From Sulfurimonas hydrogeniphila (GTDB taxonomy: Bacteria; Campylobacterota; Campylobacteria; Campylobacterales; Sulfurimonadaceae), in NCBI RefSeq assembly GCF_009068765.1, contig NZ_CP035534.1:1364001-1428000 (forward strand): a stretch of 64,000 nucleotides of DNA, in the 5' to 3' direction. Made by a program: the position numbers and the translations under genes. The notes under the pieces are model-generated. The model saw nothing but the letters and a program-made list of their open reading frames with translations. It ran no database searches and was not told where the DNA came from. Positions 1 through 8,599 of the stretch are shown here, piece after piece (position 1 is the stretch's first letter; each line of letters starts with the position of its first letter).

Positions 1-70
1 GTTTTTTATCTAATCTAATTATAATTATTATAAGATATACTTTTAGCAAAATTATAATTAGGATTAGTTG

Positions 71-466
71 ATGACAAAAACAAATTTTATGGATAAGTAT
101 CCCGTCTTTTCATTACATGTAAAGAAAAATGAAACAAGTTTCAAAAATGCAGATGAAATTATTGCATATTTTCAAGAACACATACAAGAACATCCTGTAG
201 CTACTTTTATAGCGATTTTCGATCACTATCAACACACATCCTCATTACAGGACGCTACTATTGCCCCTGAAATAAAAGATGCAAAAAACATTGTATTTTG
301 TTTTGGCAAACAGCTGCCAAATGCTAAAATACTTGCAGTGCGTCCCAGAAGCATAGGTGTTTGTGAATTGGATGACAGTTTTGAGATCAGTTTTTTAGAA
401 GTTCCAAATGAACAACTCCAAAACGTTGTTTATGAATGGGTACAGGCACTAAAAACTCAAGCCTAG
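71..466 (+). CDS. Conserved hypothetical protein (possibly DUF6858-like)
   Basis: A 131-residue soluble protein with no signal peptide or membrane segment. An in-frame TTG precedes the ATG at 71, but the ATG follows an AGGA about 6 nt upstream and is the better start. The sequence is acidic, with a central stretch (KNIVFCFGKQLP) and a conserved-looking AVRPRSIGVCEL segment. It resembles small proteins I associate with DUF6858 in Campylobacterota, but I cannot confirm the family. It ends 4 nt into the convergent tapT gene. Function unknown. Confidence 0.7.
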   Translation: MTKTNFMDKYPVFSLHVKKNETSFKNADEIIAYFQEHIQEHPVATFIAIFDHYQHTSSLQDATIAPEIKDAKNIVFCFGKQLPNAKILAVRPRSIGVCELDDSFEISFLEVPNEQLQNVVYEWVQALKTQA

Positions 467-1104
467 TTTACTCTTCTCTTAAAGCGTACCGCGTGAGAGC
501 GTGGATTTTGTATCAGCTCTTTTTGGTACGCTATCATTGCATGAAACGGTTTTAAAAAACCGGCTAACTGTTCTTCTTTAATCTGCTCTATTTTCCACTC
601 CTGCAACAACTCCAAAACAACCAAAGTCGATTCTATTGTAGAGAGATAATTTTCATCCGGCTGTATTTTTATTTGATATTGTGACGTTTTTGTCGTTGTA
701 AAGCTCATGTGTTTGAGTTTTTGCAGGTTTTTACTTTGTGTAAACATCTTTTTTGTACAGCTCCACGTAGAGTCTATCAAAAAAATCGCCAGAGGCTTTT
801 GGCTTCTTTTTGGATTTGCAGTTGTCAGGTTCACAGCATCTTCTGAGGGAAAAAGTATATAACTCTCATGTGTGGCAATAATCTCATTAATTCTAGTGTT
901 ACATGTAAAGTCTATGCCGACAAAAAGTTCGGAATTGTCAAGACTCTGATGCGTGAAGTGCCCTGTATTGTTTTTGACCTTTTTAAACTCTTTGGGGTGC
1001 ATCAAAATGACAAATTTTGTTTGTGTCTGTATATGCTCAAAATGCCCGCACATGCAGGAACTTTTGGGTCTATAACACTTATAACATTTTTCTCTGTCGC
1101 CCAT
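463..1104 (-). CDS. tapT: DTW-domain tRNA-uridine aminocarboxypropyltransferase
   Basis: DTW-domain enzymes transfer the 3-amino-3-carboxypropyl group of S-adenosylmethionine to uridine in tRNA (acp3U). The N-terminus carries the zinc motif CYKCYRPKSSCMC (residues about 7-19), and the family signature D-x-T-W appears in LIDSTWSCTKKMF. An ATG 14 codons further upstream (1146) exists, but the ATG at 1104 (MGDREK) is preceded by AGAGAGG and places the zinc motif at the usual distance from the N-terminus. That start lies directly at the left end of an inverted-repeat element, so the ribosome site sits inside the repeat. The 3' end overlaps the convergent upstream gene by 4 nt. Confidence 0.85.
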   Translation of the reverse strand: MGDREKCYKCYRPKSSCMCGHFEHIQTQTKFVILMHPKEFKKVKNNTGHFTHQSLDNSELFVGIDFTCNTRINEIIATHESYILFPSEDAVNLTTANPKRSQKPLAIFLIDSTWSCTKKMFTQSKNLQKLKHMSFTTTKTSQYQIKIQPDENYLSTIESTLVVLELLQEWKIEQIKEEQLAGFLKPFHAMIAYQKELIQNPRSHAVRFKRRVN

Positions 1105-1370
1105 AAGTACCTCTCTATAGATAACCCCAAATTCAGCAAAGAACAAATAGTTCTAGTGCTAGGCAGATTTCTGCAGGACTAACTGGTTAATCCAAAGGAA
1201 TCTAACGACGCAACAGGGCTATTTGCTCTTTGCCCGAAGGGAAGTTTAAAAAGAGAGCTACTGCTTCGTTAAAAATCCTTGAAGCTACTAGTAGCTCCTA
1301 CGAATCTTTGCCTTACATTAGCCCTCTTTTTAAGCTTCTGAAACTGGGGTTATCTATAGAGAAGTACTTT
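1105..1370. repeat. MITE-like element with about 32-bp inverted ends
   Basis: The 306-nt space between tapT and the next gene is almost filled by this element. The left arm (1105-1136) and the reverse complement of the right arm (1339-1370) agree at about 29 of 32 positions and share the core TCTCTATAGATAACCCC. The interior has no convincing ORF and holds a 14-bp palindrome AGCTACTAGTAGCT at 1283-1296 and several GAGCTACT-like repeats. No clear target duplication is visible. The left arm supplies the ribosome-binding region of tapT. It could be a miniature transposable element or a large structured RNA; I favour the former. Confidence 0.55.
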
Positions 1371-1409
1371 AATAAGTTTTCATTAATGCAATTATACTAA
1401 AATTACAGA

Positions 1410-2663
1410 ATGATTGAACCAGAGAATAAAAAACATTATGATGTCATCGTTGTCGGAAGCGGTGCAGCCGGAATCATTGCAGCAATAGTTGCGGCACGTG
1501 AAGGCAAAAAAGTCCTCCTTTTGGAAAAACTCTCAAAAATAGCTTCCAAACTAAAAGCCACAGGCGGTGGCAGATGCAATCTTACAAACACCCTTTCAAA
1601 TGAAGATTTCATGGCACGTTTTGGAAGAGAGGGGCGTTTTATGCAAGATGCACTCAAAGCCTTTGACAACAAAGCTCTCGTCACTTTTATGGATGAAATC
1701 GGCGTAGAGACCCATGCCCCTGACGGATTTAGAATTTTTCCCACATCACACTCTTCTGCCACCATCATTGCCGGGCTCCAAGAAGAGCTGCTCAGACTCG
1801 GTGTCAGCGTTACATGTAACCAAAGAGCCACAAGGCTTTTAGCAACCGGCAATCACATAGACGGGGTTAAAACACAAACAGATATCTTTTATGCACCCAA
1901 TGTCATCATCGCAACCGGTGGGCTTGGTTACCCTGTGCTTGGTGCTGAGGGTGACGGCTACAATCTTGCCAGTGAAATCGGTCATAAAGTAACCGACCTC
2001 TCCCCTGCCATGATGCCCTTAAAAACAAAAGAGAGCTGGGTCAAAAACTGTCGGGCTGACACCATTGCCAAGGTTGAACTGCGTGTCAATCTGAAAAAAC
2101 ATAAAAAATTGCGGGCAAAGGGTGATTTGATTTTTACAAACTCCGGCATACGAGGACCCGTTGTGCTTGATTTTGCCAGAGAGGTCACACCGCTTTTAAA
2201 AAAATACGGTGAAGTGCCACTGCTGTTGAATCTGACAAAGGGAAAAAATGAGGAACAGATACGCGAACATTTTAAAAAAGAGAGTGCAAAAAAAAATATG
2301 ACAAACATCTTGCAACTGCTTAAAACTCTTTTGCCGGAAGCACTTGGCCTTGAGCTGTGCCGATTAGCAGACATAGAGCCAGACACACCATACAAAAAAC
2401 TCGAAGGGAAAAAACGAGACAGACTTATTTCACTCTTGGCATGGACACCCCTCACCGTTACAGGACATGACGGCTTCAAAATGGCAATGATAACAAGAGG
2501 CGGCATCTCCCTCAAAGAGATCAATCCTAAAACAATGCAGAGTAAGATTATGGACGGTTTGTATTTTTGCGGCGAGGTTATGAACCTTGACGGTCCCTGC
2601 GGAGGATACAACCTGCAATGGAGCTTTGCCAGCGGCTTTCTTGCAGGCAAACTTTTAAAATAA
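1410..2663 (+). CDS. HI0933/YhiN-family FAD-dependent oxidoreductase
   Basis: A 417-residue flavoprotein of the HI0933-like (BaiN/YhiN) family. The N-terminal dinucleotide-binding fold is GSGAAGIIAA (about residues 16-25) followed by the family signature KLKATGGGRCNLTN (about 47-60). A second glycine-rich stretch VIIATGGLGYP sits near residue 170, and the C-terminal FAD contact CGEVMNLDGPCGGYN near 389. Length is normal for the family. Substrates are mostly unknown. It stands alone, 40 nt after the inverted-repeat element, with a weak ribosome site. Confidence 0.85.
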   Translation: MIEPENKKHYDVIVVGSGAAGIIAAIVAAREGKKVLLLEKLSKIASKLKATGGGRCNLTNTLSNEDFMARFGREGRFMQDALKAFDNKALVTFMDEIGVETHAPDGFRIFPTSHSSATIIAGLQEELLRLGVSVTCNQRATRLLATGNHIDGVKTQTDIFYAPNVIIATGGLGYPVLGAEGDGYNLASEIGHKVTDLSPAMMPLKTKESWVKNCRADTIAKVELRVNLKKHKKLRAKGDLIFTNSGIRGPVVLDFAREVTPLLKKYGEVPLLLNLTKGKNEEQIREHFKKESAKKNMTNILQLLKTLLPEALGLELCRLADIEPDTPYKKLEGKKRDRLISLLAWTPLTVTGHDGFKMAMITRGGISLKEINPKTMQSKIMDGLYFCGEVMNLDGPCGGYNLQWSFASGFLAGKLLK

Positions 2664-2667
2664 AAAA

Positions 2668-2707
2668 GCTTAACTTAATGACAGTGAGGTTGAAACCCAG
2701 GTTTCAA
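2668..2707. repeat. Dispersed repeat copy with adjoining 8-bp hairpin
   Basis: GCTTAACTTAA-N4-AGTGAGGTT (2668-2691) directly abuts an inverted repeat TTGAAACC-CA-GGTTTCAA (2690-2707). A related unit occurs on the other strand at 25485-25537 with the same 11- and 9-base blocks followed by a different hairpin. It lies between convergent gene ends here, so it may act as a transcription end signal. On the minus strand the block is followed by a T run. Confidence 0.45.
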
Positions 2708-2729
2708 GAAAGTATCGAAAATACAAACT

Positions 2730-3503
2730 TTACTTTTTTTGAGTCTGCCATAGTGGTTTTACCAGAGCACACTCCCAACCGTCATATTTTCCATTATAAG
2801 CTTCACTTACATCTATAAGTTCCACAGTCAAAGCATCTATATCATAATAAAAAGGCTTGTCTTTTCTGTAAAAAGAAATACCGTACATTGTTTCATCTCT
2901 AAAAGGCACTTCACTTCTTTTTTGCTCTGCAAATCCCATCTCCTGAATTTTTTGCACAAATCCTTCTCTGTCATCATTACATGTAAAGTAGCTTTTATGT
3001 TCTATTGCCCTTGCCTGCTGAAGGTCATCACCTTGTTCTTTAAGGTTGTCGCAGGCATGATGATTGGTGATGATCTGCCACTCTTTTACAGTCGGAAAGA
3101 GAAGTTTTTGATAAACCTCCCATTCGCTGTCTATGCGTGATCCAAACTCATAACTGTACTCAGGAAAATGTTTCATCGCATCTTCGACTGTATTTTTCCA
3201 TTCAAAATCCATTTTCAAAGCATAGATAAAATTTACTGCACCCTGTGTGATAATGCGTCCTATATATTTTCCGTTGCGATACCGCAAAGACTCCATCTCC
3301 AGCCTGTCTTCTATAAATCCGACATCATCACCCTCTTGTTCCCAAACCAAACCGTCCTCTTTTGGATTATTCAGTTTTACTTTGACAAATCCTACATACA
3401 TGTACTCCCCATCCGGCACGCTGTCTGCCACACCGGCATTCAATGACACCATCGCCGCATGCCCGTCCATAGGCTTCATATACGCTTCCCAATACTCTTG
3501 CAT
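2730..3503 (-). CDS. DUF695 plus RraB-like two-domain protein
   Basis: A 257-residue soluble protein. Residues about 1-125 look like DUF695 (EAYMKPMDGHAAMVSLNAG at the start), and about 140-255 like the RraB fold (regulator of RNase E activity B), including DNLKEQGDDLQQARAIEH. RraB domains bind RNase E in Enterobacteria. Whether this one touches RNA decay is not known. The ATG is preceded by GGAG 5 nt upstream, and the gene starts 2 nt after hypA, so it is the last gene of the hyp run. A link to hydrogenase synthesis is suggested only by position. Confidence 0.7.
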   Translation of the reverse strand: MQEYWEAYMKPMDGHAAMVSLNAGVADSVPDGEYMYVGFVKVKLNNPKEDGLVWEQEGDDVGFIEDRLEMESLRYRNGKYIGRIITQGAVNFIYALKMDFEWKNTVEDAMKHFPEYSYEFGSRIDSEWEVYQKLLFPTVKEWQIITNHHACDNLKEQGDDLQQARAIEHKSYFTCNDDREGFVQKIQEMGFAEQKRSEVPFRDETMYGISFYRKDKPFYYDIDALTVELIDVSEAYNGKYDGWECALVKPLWQTQKK

Positions 3504-3505
3504 CT

Positions 3506-3847
3506 CTACTCCATTTCCAAACTCATAAGGAACATATCTTCCCCGTCTGTTACATTGACATCAACCGAACCACAACTTTTACAACAGTAATGAATTTTTT
3601 CAAGTTCACTGACTTCTTCACAACTGTTGCACTTTATGACAATCGGCTGAATGTTCATGACAAACTCCGCACCGTCGGCTATGGTCTTTTCCTTAAAGGT
3701 ATTAAACGCAACCTCAAGAAGGTGCGCTTCTATACCGCTCATGACACCGATTTTTACAATGATTTTTGTTACTTTTGTTGCTTCATTTTCTTCGGCAATA
3801 TTTTCAATCTGTTCCAATAGTGCCTGGACTACACTGTACTCATGCAT
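3506..3847 (-). CDS. hypA: Hydrogenase nickel insertion protein HypA
   Basis: HypA delivers Ni2+ to the hydrogenase large subunit together with HypB. The 113-residue protein begins MHEYSVVQALLEQIE, in which His2 and Glu3 form the nickel site. Its zinc domain holds two C-x-x-C pairs, CNSC and CKSC (about residues 73-93). Length is typical. The start overlaps the end of hypX by 8 nt, which indicates coupled translation in the minus-strand maturation operon. Confidence 0.95.
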   Translation of the reverse strand: MHEYSVVQALLEQIENIAEENEATKVTKIIVKIGVMSGIEAHLLEVAFNTFKEKTIADGAEFVMNIQPIVIKCNSCEEVSELEKIHYCCKSCGSVDVNVTDGEDMFLMSLEME

Positions 3848-5513
3848 TTGCTTTTCCTGAATGATTATTCGTTATTGTAGCTTTTAGTCGCTGTGGTGTT
3901 TCTAAAGGGCATATTTTATAGACAAATTCATAGCGTTTTTTATGAAAAGAGCTGCCTTCTTCCCAAAATTCCGGGTACATCACTGCTATTTCTTCTTCAC
4001 GATGATGTTCTATCTGTTTTTTATGTGATTCTATGTATTCCTCTTTGTCCCATAAAAAATCTTCTAATTTTTCCTCATCACAAATAAGTTCCAAACAAAA
4101 ATTTTCAAGTTCTTTTCTATACTCTTTGTGAGCAAAAAGTTTGTCCGCCAAACCTGTCTCTTTTGCTTTGCCTGCACTCAAAGGCAGACACTCCTCTAAA
4201 ATCTTCTCAGCATACTCTTTACCGACCCGCTTTGGTAAGCTGTAGGTGTGATACTCACTGCCACTGAGACGCAATGTTTTGTAGTGGGGATTAAGCACAA
4301 CCCCTTCTTTTACCACAACATAATCACAGGCAAGTGCCAAAAAAACACCGCCTGCTCCCGCATTTTTATGAAGAGAAGCTACAGTGACTACATCATCGGC
4401 AAACAAAACACTTTTTACCAAATCATTTATTGCATTGATATTGCTCCAGCCGTCTTCGCCGTTTTTTTTACTGTCTTCTAAAATATTCAGATGAATGCCA
4501 TTACTGAAAAAATCCTCTCCGCCCATCAGCACAACAATTTTCACCTGCTCTTTGATATATTCAAGAGCATATTTTAATTTCATACACTTGTCACTGCTGA
4601 AGGCACCGTTGTGAAAATTGAAATACAAATATGCCACTTCTTCTTTTATATCACAGCTTATTTCATAAAAAGTTTTATAACTTTTGTCAAAAATCAAAGG
4701 CAGTCTTTGCTCTTTGACACCTTGCAATCGCTCTTTTAAAACATAGGTGGCAGGAAGTTTGAAACGATTTGGCTCTTTGAGATGGGTAATCCAGACCGCT
4801 CCGTCAACAGTTCCCAGGCAGATGGCACCGTCTCGTTTAGCAAGAATCTCTTTTGGTTTACCTCTTAGTTTTTCCTCTCTCCATGCTCCGTACAGGTAAC
4901 ATTCTACTCCTAAAAGTTCATCTTTTACTCCAGGATGAGAATCACTCATATATATTTTTTTTAGAATTTCCTGTGTTGTGTCTTTCTGCCAGTCAATCGC
5001 TCTGTCTTTTTGAGACAGAGCCTGATGCATCGGTAAATTTAACTGCGATGTAAACTTTTTGCCCTGTATATTTTCTAAAAAACCATCAAGCATACTGTAA
5101 AAAGTTGTTATAACTTCATTTCTGTATATACTTGCTTTGTAAGCTTGCCGCATCCCAAAATTTTGTGTAATGACAACATCACCACTGTCAAATTCTCCAT
5201 TTGCTTTAAGAACAGTAACTCCCCACTCTTTTTTGTCAAGCCTGATGGCATTATCTATCGCATACGCCCCTCTGTCACCCAGTACACCAGGATGGACAAT
5301 GTAAGTATCGATGTTTTCATAAATCTCTTTGGGTACAAACTTCTTTAAAAACGGACACAAAATAAAATCGGGGCCAAAACAAAAAACCTCATCTATCATC
5401 TGTTGTTCATTGATGGCAAATACCACATCAACACTGTACTTTCTGTCTTTAAAGTAAGTATATGCCACCTGTGTCAAGGAATTAAAGGCACTGACAAGAA
5501 GAGTAATTTTCAT
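3840..5513 (-). CDS. hypX: HypX/HoxX: CO-ligand synthesis protein
   Basis: HypX makes the active-site CO ligand from N10-formyl-tetrahydrofolate, by a formyl-CoA route, and is typical of organisms that mature NiFe hydrogenases in the presence of O2. The N-terminal half is a formyltransferase-like domain with the signature HPGVLGDRGAYAID (near residue 73). The C-terminal half is an enoyl-CoA hydratase/crotonase-like domain with VVLMGGEDFFSNGIHLN and HKNAGAGGVFLALACDYVV. At 557 residues it is full length. It lies 10 nt after the ndh-like gene and overlaps hypA. Its presence suggests hydrogenase is assembled under oxic or microoxic conditions. Confidence 0.9.
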   Translation of the reverse strand: MKITLLVSAFNSLTQVAYTYFKDRKYSVDVVFAINEQQMIDEVFCFGPDFILCPFLKKFVPKEIYENIDTYIVHPGVLGDRGAYAIDNAIRLDKKEWGVTVLKANGEFDSGDVVITQNFGMRQAYKASIYRNEVITTFYSMLDGFLENIQGKKFTSQLNLPMHQALSQKDRAIDWQKDTTQEILKKIYMSDSHPGVKDELLGVECYLYGAWREEKLRGKPKEILAKRDGAICLGTVDGAVWITHLKEPNRFKLPATYVLKERLQGVKEQRLPLIFDKSYKTFYEISCDIKEEVAYLYFNFHNGAFSSDKCMKLKYALEYIKEQVKIVVLMGGEDFFSNGIHLNILEDSKKNGEDGWSNINAINDLVKSVLFADDVVTVASLHKNAGAGGVFLALACDYVVVKEGVVLNPHYKTLRLSGSEYHTYSLPKRVGKEYAEKILEECLPLSAGKAKETGLADKLFAHKEYRKELENFCLELICDEEKLEDFLWDKEEYIESHKKQIEHHREEEIAVMYPEFWEEGSSFHKKRYEFVYKICPLETPQRLKATITNNHSGKANA

Positions 5514-5523
5514 GTAAAAAAAC

Positions 5524-6639
5524 TTATGACTTCAACTTAAGCGGAATTTTGTAAAACTGTTCTATCGCTTTTTTTCCCAAATACCCGAGTATTCCATCTA
5601 CTTTTACAAATGATGCTGTTGCAATGGCAAATTTTCCTCCAAGGGCTATGGCCAGACCGTAAATTTTTATGTTTGCTTTGATAAGCGGTTTTTGTTTGAT
5701 TGTACGGAGGATATTTTTTGCAGCGATGACTCCGCTTTGTTCTGCGGTTTGTGCGGTTTGCGGTAACGGTTCACCTGTTTTGTCTTTTAAAAATGCACAA
5801 TCCCCGATAGCAAATATATGTTCATCTACTCGCAGATACTCATCGACCTTTAAAAGATTTTTCTCTTTTTCAAAGCCAAGATTTTTTATAAATTCACTTA
5901 CTTCGAGTCCAATGGCTACAACCCCAAAATCAAACTCTATGAGCTCATCCTCAAGGTGTAAGCTGTTTGCTTCAACTTTTTGTACCATTTTTTGCAGTAT
6001 GCGTATGCCGCTGTTTTGTAAAGTTTGCAGTGCTTTTTTTCTGGAGTGTTCATCAAGTTCACTCAAAAAAGCATCTGCAATCAAAGAGATTTGTATCTCC
6101 TGTGCCAAATTTGATTTTAAAAGATAATTTTGCATCTCAGCAGCAATCTCAACACCACTCGAACCGCCGCCGATAACAACTATGTTCGTATTTTTTTTCT
6201 CTTTTTTGAGATGTTTTACGATGGTGTCCTCAAAAGATTGTTTCAAATGCAAAGCATTTGAGAGATTTTTAACTTCAAAAAGATGATCATTTTTAAAAAT
6301 AGAAGGAAGCAGTGTCTTTACCCCTACTGCTATTATGAGATAGTCAAAAAAATATTCTCCTTCTTTACATGTAACCCTATGTGTATCCACCTTGAAAACT
6401 TCATCCTGGATAAAACAAAAATTTTTATCTATCCCTTTGACAAGACTGTCCAAAGGGATGATGATATCATCCAAAGAACTGTTCAATGCAACAAGATTAT
6501 AACTTTCTGTCTGCAGATAATGATAGCGGTTTTTATCTATCATCGTTACCTCGATGTTTTCATTGTTGGCCAAAGTTTCCAGTGTTTTGATACCGCCATA
6601 GCCACCACCGAGAATAATAACTCTTTTTTTTCTGTTCAT
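5524..6639 (-). CDS. Type II NADH dehydrogenase-like FAD protein
   Basis: A 371-residue pyridine nucleotide-disulphide oxidoreductase of the Ndh (COG1252) type. The FAD-binding GGGYGGIKT is near residue 11, the NAD-binding VVIGGGSSGVEIAAEM near 154, and the FAD contact FAIGDCAFLKD near 277. No redox-active CxxxxC pair is seen, which argues against a classical disulphide reductase. NDH-2 enzymes pass electrons from NAD(P)H to quinone at the inner membrane face. Sulfide:quinone reductase-like activity is a less likely alternative. It sits between htpX (3 nt) and hypX (10 nt) in the maturation operon, which is unusual company. Confidence 0.75.
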   Translation of the reverse strand: MNRKKRVIILGGGYGGIKTLETLANNENIEVTMIDKNRYHYLQTESYNLVALNSSLDDIIIPLDSLVKGIDKNFCFIQDEVFKVDTHRVTCKEGEYFFDYLIIAVGVKTLLPSIFKNDHLFEVKNLSNALHLKQSFEDTIVKHLKKEKKNTNIVVIGGGSSGVEIAAEMQNYLLKSNLAQEIQISLIADAFLSELDEHSRKKALQTLQNSGIRILQKMVQKVEANSLHLEDELIEFDFGVVAIGLEVSEFIKNLGFEKEKNLLKVDEYLRVDEHIFAIGDCAFLKDKTGEPLPQTAQTAEQSGVIAAKNILRTIKQKPLIKANIKIYGLAIALGGKFAIATASFVKVDGILGYLGKKAIEQFYKIPLKLKS

Positions 6640-6642
6640 CTG

Positions 6643-7506
6643 TTACCTTCTGCTGTATTCCTGTATATGTTCAAGTCGTGCTTCTATAGGAGGGTGTGAG
6701 GCAAAAAAACTTCCTAAAAATCCGACTATTCCAAATGCTCTGTAATCATCGCTGAGTGCCAATTCTTCTTTTGGAATACGCCCTAATTTCGCCAGTGCAT
6801 AGTATATTCCCTGTGGTCCACTCAAATCAACAGCCCCTTCATCTGCACGATACTCTCTGTGTCTTGAGTACCACATCAGTATAGCAGTAGCAAACAGAGA
6901 AAAAATCATCTCTAAGGCAAAACTTATCGCAAAATACATCATATGATTTGTATTGCCGTTTCTGTCTCGCGCAACCATAGAAGCAAGTAAACGGGAGACA
7001 AATATGACAAAAGTATTCAAAACCCCCTGCATAAGTGTCATCGTAACCATATCACCATTTTTTATATGACTTATCTCATGTGCAAGAACGCCCTCTATTT
7101 CATCTTTGTCCATACTCTCAATAAGTCCGGTACTCACAGCAACAAGAGAATTGTTTTTATCCCAGCCTGTTGCAAACGCATTCGGTGGTGCATCAAATAT
7201 ACCAACTTCCGGCATACCTATATTTGCCTCAACGGCAAGCTTGTGAATTGTACCCAAAAGCCACTCTTCAAAACTGTTTTGCGGTGTATCTATCAGCTCC
7301 ACACCCATGCCTCTGACAGCCATCCATTTTGACATAAAAAGAGAAATAAAACTTCCCCCAAAACCAAAAAGTGCAGCCATCATAAAAAGCCCACTCATAC
7401 TCTGTTGATCAATATAAATACCAAAAAAACTGCTTAGAATAAAAAGTGCTACATACAGTGATGCCATAACAGCCAGGTTCATTACTATTAACATGATTAA
7501 AGACAT
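6643..7506 (-). CDS. htpX: Membrane zinc protease HtpX
   Basis: HtpX is an inner-membrane M48 metallopeptidase that degrades damaged membrane proteins. Visible features are two N-terminal membrane helices (residues about 5-65), the zinc motif HEISH (near 142) within VLAHEISHIKNGD, another hydrophobic pair about 155-200, and the downstream zinc ligand region REYRADEGAVDLSG. Length (287) is normal. It follows hypE after 94 nt that contain a likely promoter of its own, and is followed 3 nt later by the ndh-like gene. Confidence 0.92.
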   Translation of the reverse strand: MSLIMLIVMNLAVMASLYVALFILSSFFGIYIDQQSMSGLFMMAALFGFGGSFISLFMSKWMAVRGMGVELIDTPQNSFEEWLLGTIHKLAVEANIGMPEVGIFDAPPNAFATGWDKNNSLVAVSTGLIESMDKDEIEGVLAHEISHIKNGDMVTMTLMQGVLNTFVIFVSRLLASMVARDRNGNTNHMMYFAISFALEMIFSLFATAILMWYSRHREYRADEGAVDLSGPQGIYYALAKLGRIPKEELALSDDYRAFGIVGFLGSFFASHPPIEARLEHIQEYSRR

Positions 7507-7600
7507 AGTTTTCCCTTTATAAAAAAATTATAATTTATTGTAGCTTCTTTTTTTATGCTCTTTTGCTACATAAGTAGCTTAAGCGCGCCTCTGAAAACCC
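7507..7600 (-). promoter_or_regulatory. Internal promoter region before htpX
   Basis: A 94-nt gap in the hyp run. Read on the minus strand it holds a small hairpin GCTAC-TTAT-GTAGC, then AAATTATAATT with a good -10 hexamer (TATAAT), then an AAGGGAAAACT ribosome site before the htpX ATG. I infer that htpX and the genes behind it can be expressed independently of hypBCDE. Confidence 0.45.
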
Positions 7601-8599
7601 TTAACAGATACGGGGCAAAAGTTCCCCTGTAGGGGTATCTAAAAACCTTTTTGTTCCGTACGGGCTTAACAATATAACTTTTTGACTGTATTGTTTAGTG
7701 ACACTGGCAATTGTAACAGCATTTTTGGAATTTTCAAAACCATGCAGTATATCAAGTGCTTTTTGTGCATCTTCTTTTTTCACTGCCAAAACAAAAGTAC
7801 CTTCATTTGCAAGGTTGAGTGCTTCAAACCCCAACATCTCACATACTCCGTTTACCTCCTGCGAAACAGGAACAGCATCTTCTTGCACTTCTATACAGAT
7901 ATTGGATTGTTTTGCCCATTCATTCAGTACCGCACTGACTCCGCCACGCGTTGCATCCCGCATAGCAGTGACTTTCACACCTGCATCGAGCAAAGCCTGC
8001 ACCTGATGGGTCAGTGATGCACAATCACTCTCTAAGGTAGTTGAGAGTTCTATTCCCTCACGAGCACAAAAGATGGTTGCACCATGACATCCGATATCAC
8101 GACTCAGCAAAATAACATCATCAGTTGTGATATTGTTGGAGCTTATCCCTTTTTTTTGGATTTCTCCTATTCCTGTTGTATTGATAAAGATTTTGTCAAC
8201 ACTGCCACGGGGAACAACTTTTGTATCACCGCTGACAACTACAGCACCATTGACTTCAAGCTCTTTTTTCATACTGCGCACTATTTTTTCAAGTTCACGG
8301 GTTGAAAACCCCTCTTCTATAATAACACTGCATGTAAGATATTTCGGCTTTGCACCCATCATGGCAAGATCGTTACATGTACCGCATACAGCCAGCTTTC
8401 CTATGTCTGCTCCCGGAAAAAAAAGAGGGCTTACCGTAAAACTGTCTGTAGAAAATGCAAGTTCACCGCCATGTATCACCGCGGCATCTTCACTTTTTTG
8501 CAATATCTCATTTTTAAACGCTTTGTAAAAAATTTTGGAGATAAGCTCGTTGTTCTCTTCTCCGCCATTACCCATGGCCAAAGTTATCTGTTTGTTCAT
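7601..8599 (-). CDS. hypE: Hydrogenase maturation protein HypE
   Basis: HypE carries the thiocyanate that becomes the CN ligands of the NiFe site: HypF carbamoylates its C-terminal cysteine and HypE dehydrates it with ATP. The protein starts MNKQITLAMGNGGEEN and ends in the required PRIC tail. The PurM-like fold shows AFSTDSFTVSPLFFPGADIGKLA near residue 50 and ATRGGVSAVLNEWA near 215. Length (332) is typical. The ATGA overlap with the end of hypD shows translational coupling. Confidence 0.95.
   Translation of the reverse strand: MNKQITLAMGNGGEENNELISKIFYKAFKNEILQKSEDAAVIHGGELAFSTDSFTVSPLFFPGADIGKLAVCGTCNDLAMMGAKPKYLTCSVIIEEGFSTRELEKIVRSMKKELEVNGAVVVSGDTKVVPRGSVDKIFINTTGIGEIQKKGISSNNITTDDVILLSRDIGCHGATIFCAREGIELSTTLESDCASLTHQVQALLDAGVKVTAMRDATRGGVSAVLNEWAKQSNICIEVQEDAVPVSQEVNGVCEMLGFEALNLANEGTFVLAVKKEDAQKALDILHGFENSKNAVTIASVTKQYSQKVILLSPYGTKRFLDTPTGELLPRIC

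Noticed and set aside
868-1182. Plus-strand ORF of 104 codons
   Set aside because: It is antisense to tapT, has a composition unlike a protein gene, and is a shadow of the DTW frame.
1436-2650. Minus-strand ORFs of 138 and 222 codons
   Set aside because: They are antisense shadows of the HI0933-type flavoprotein, which has clear family motifs.
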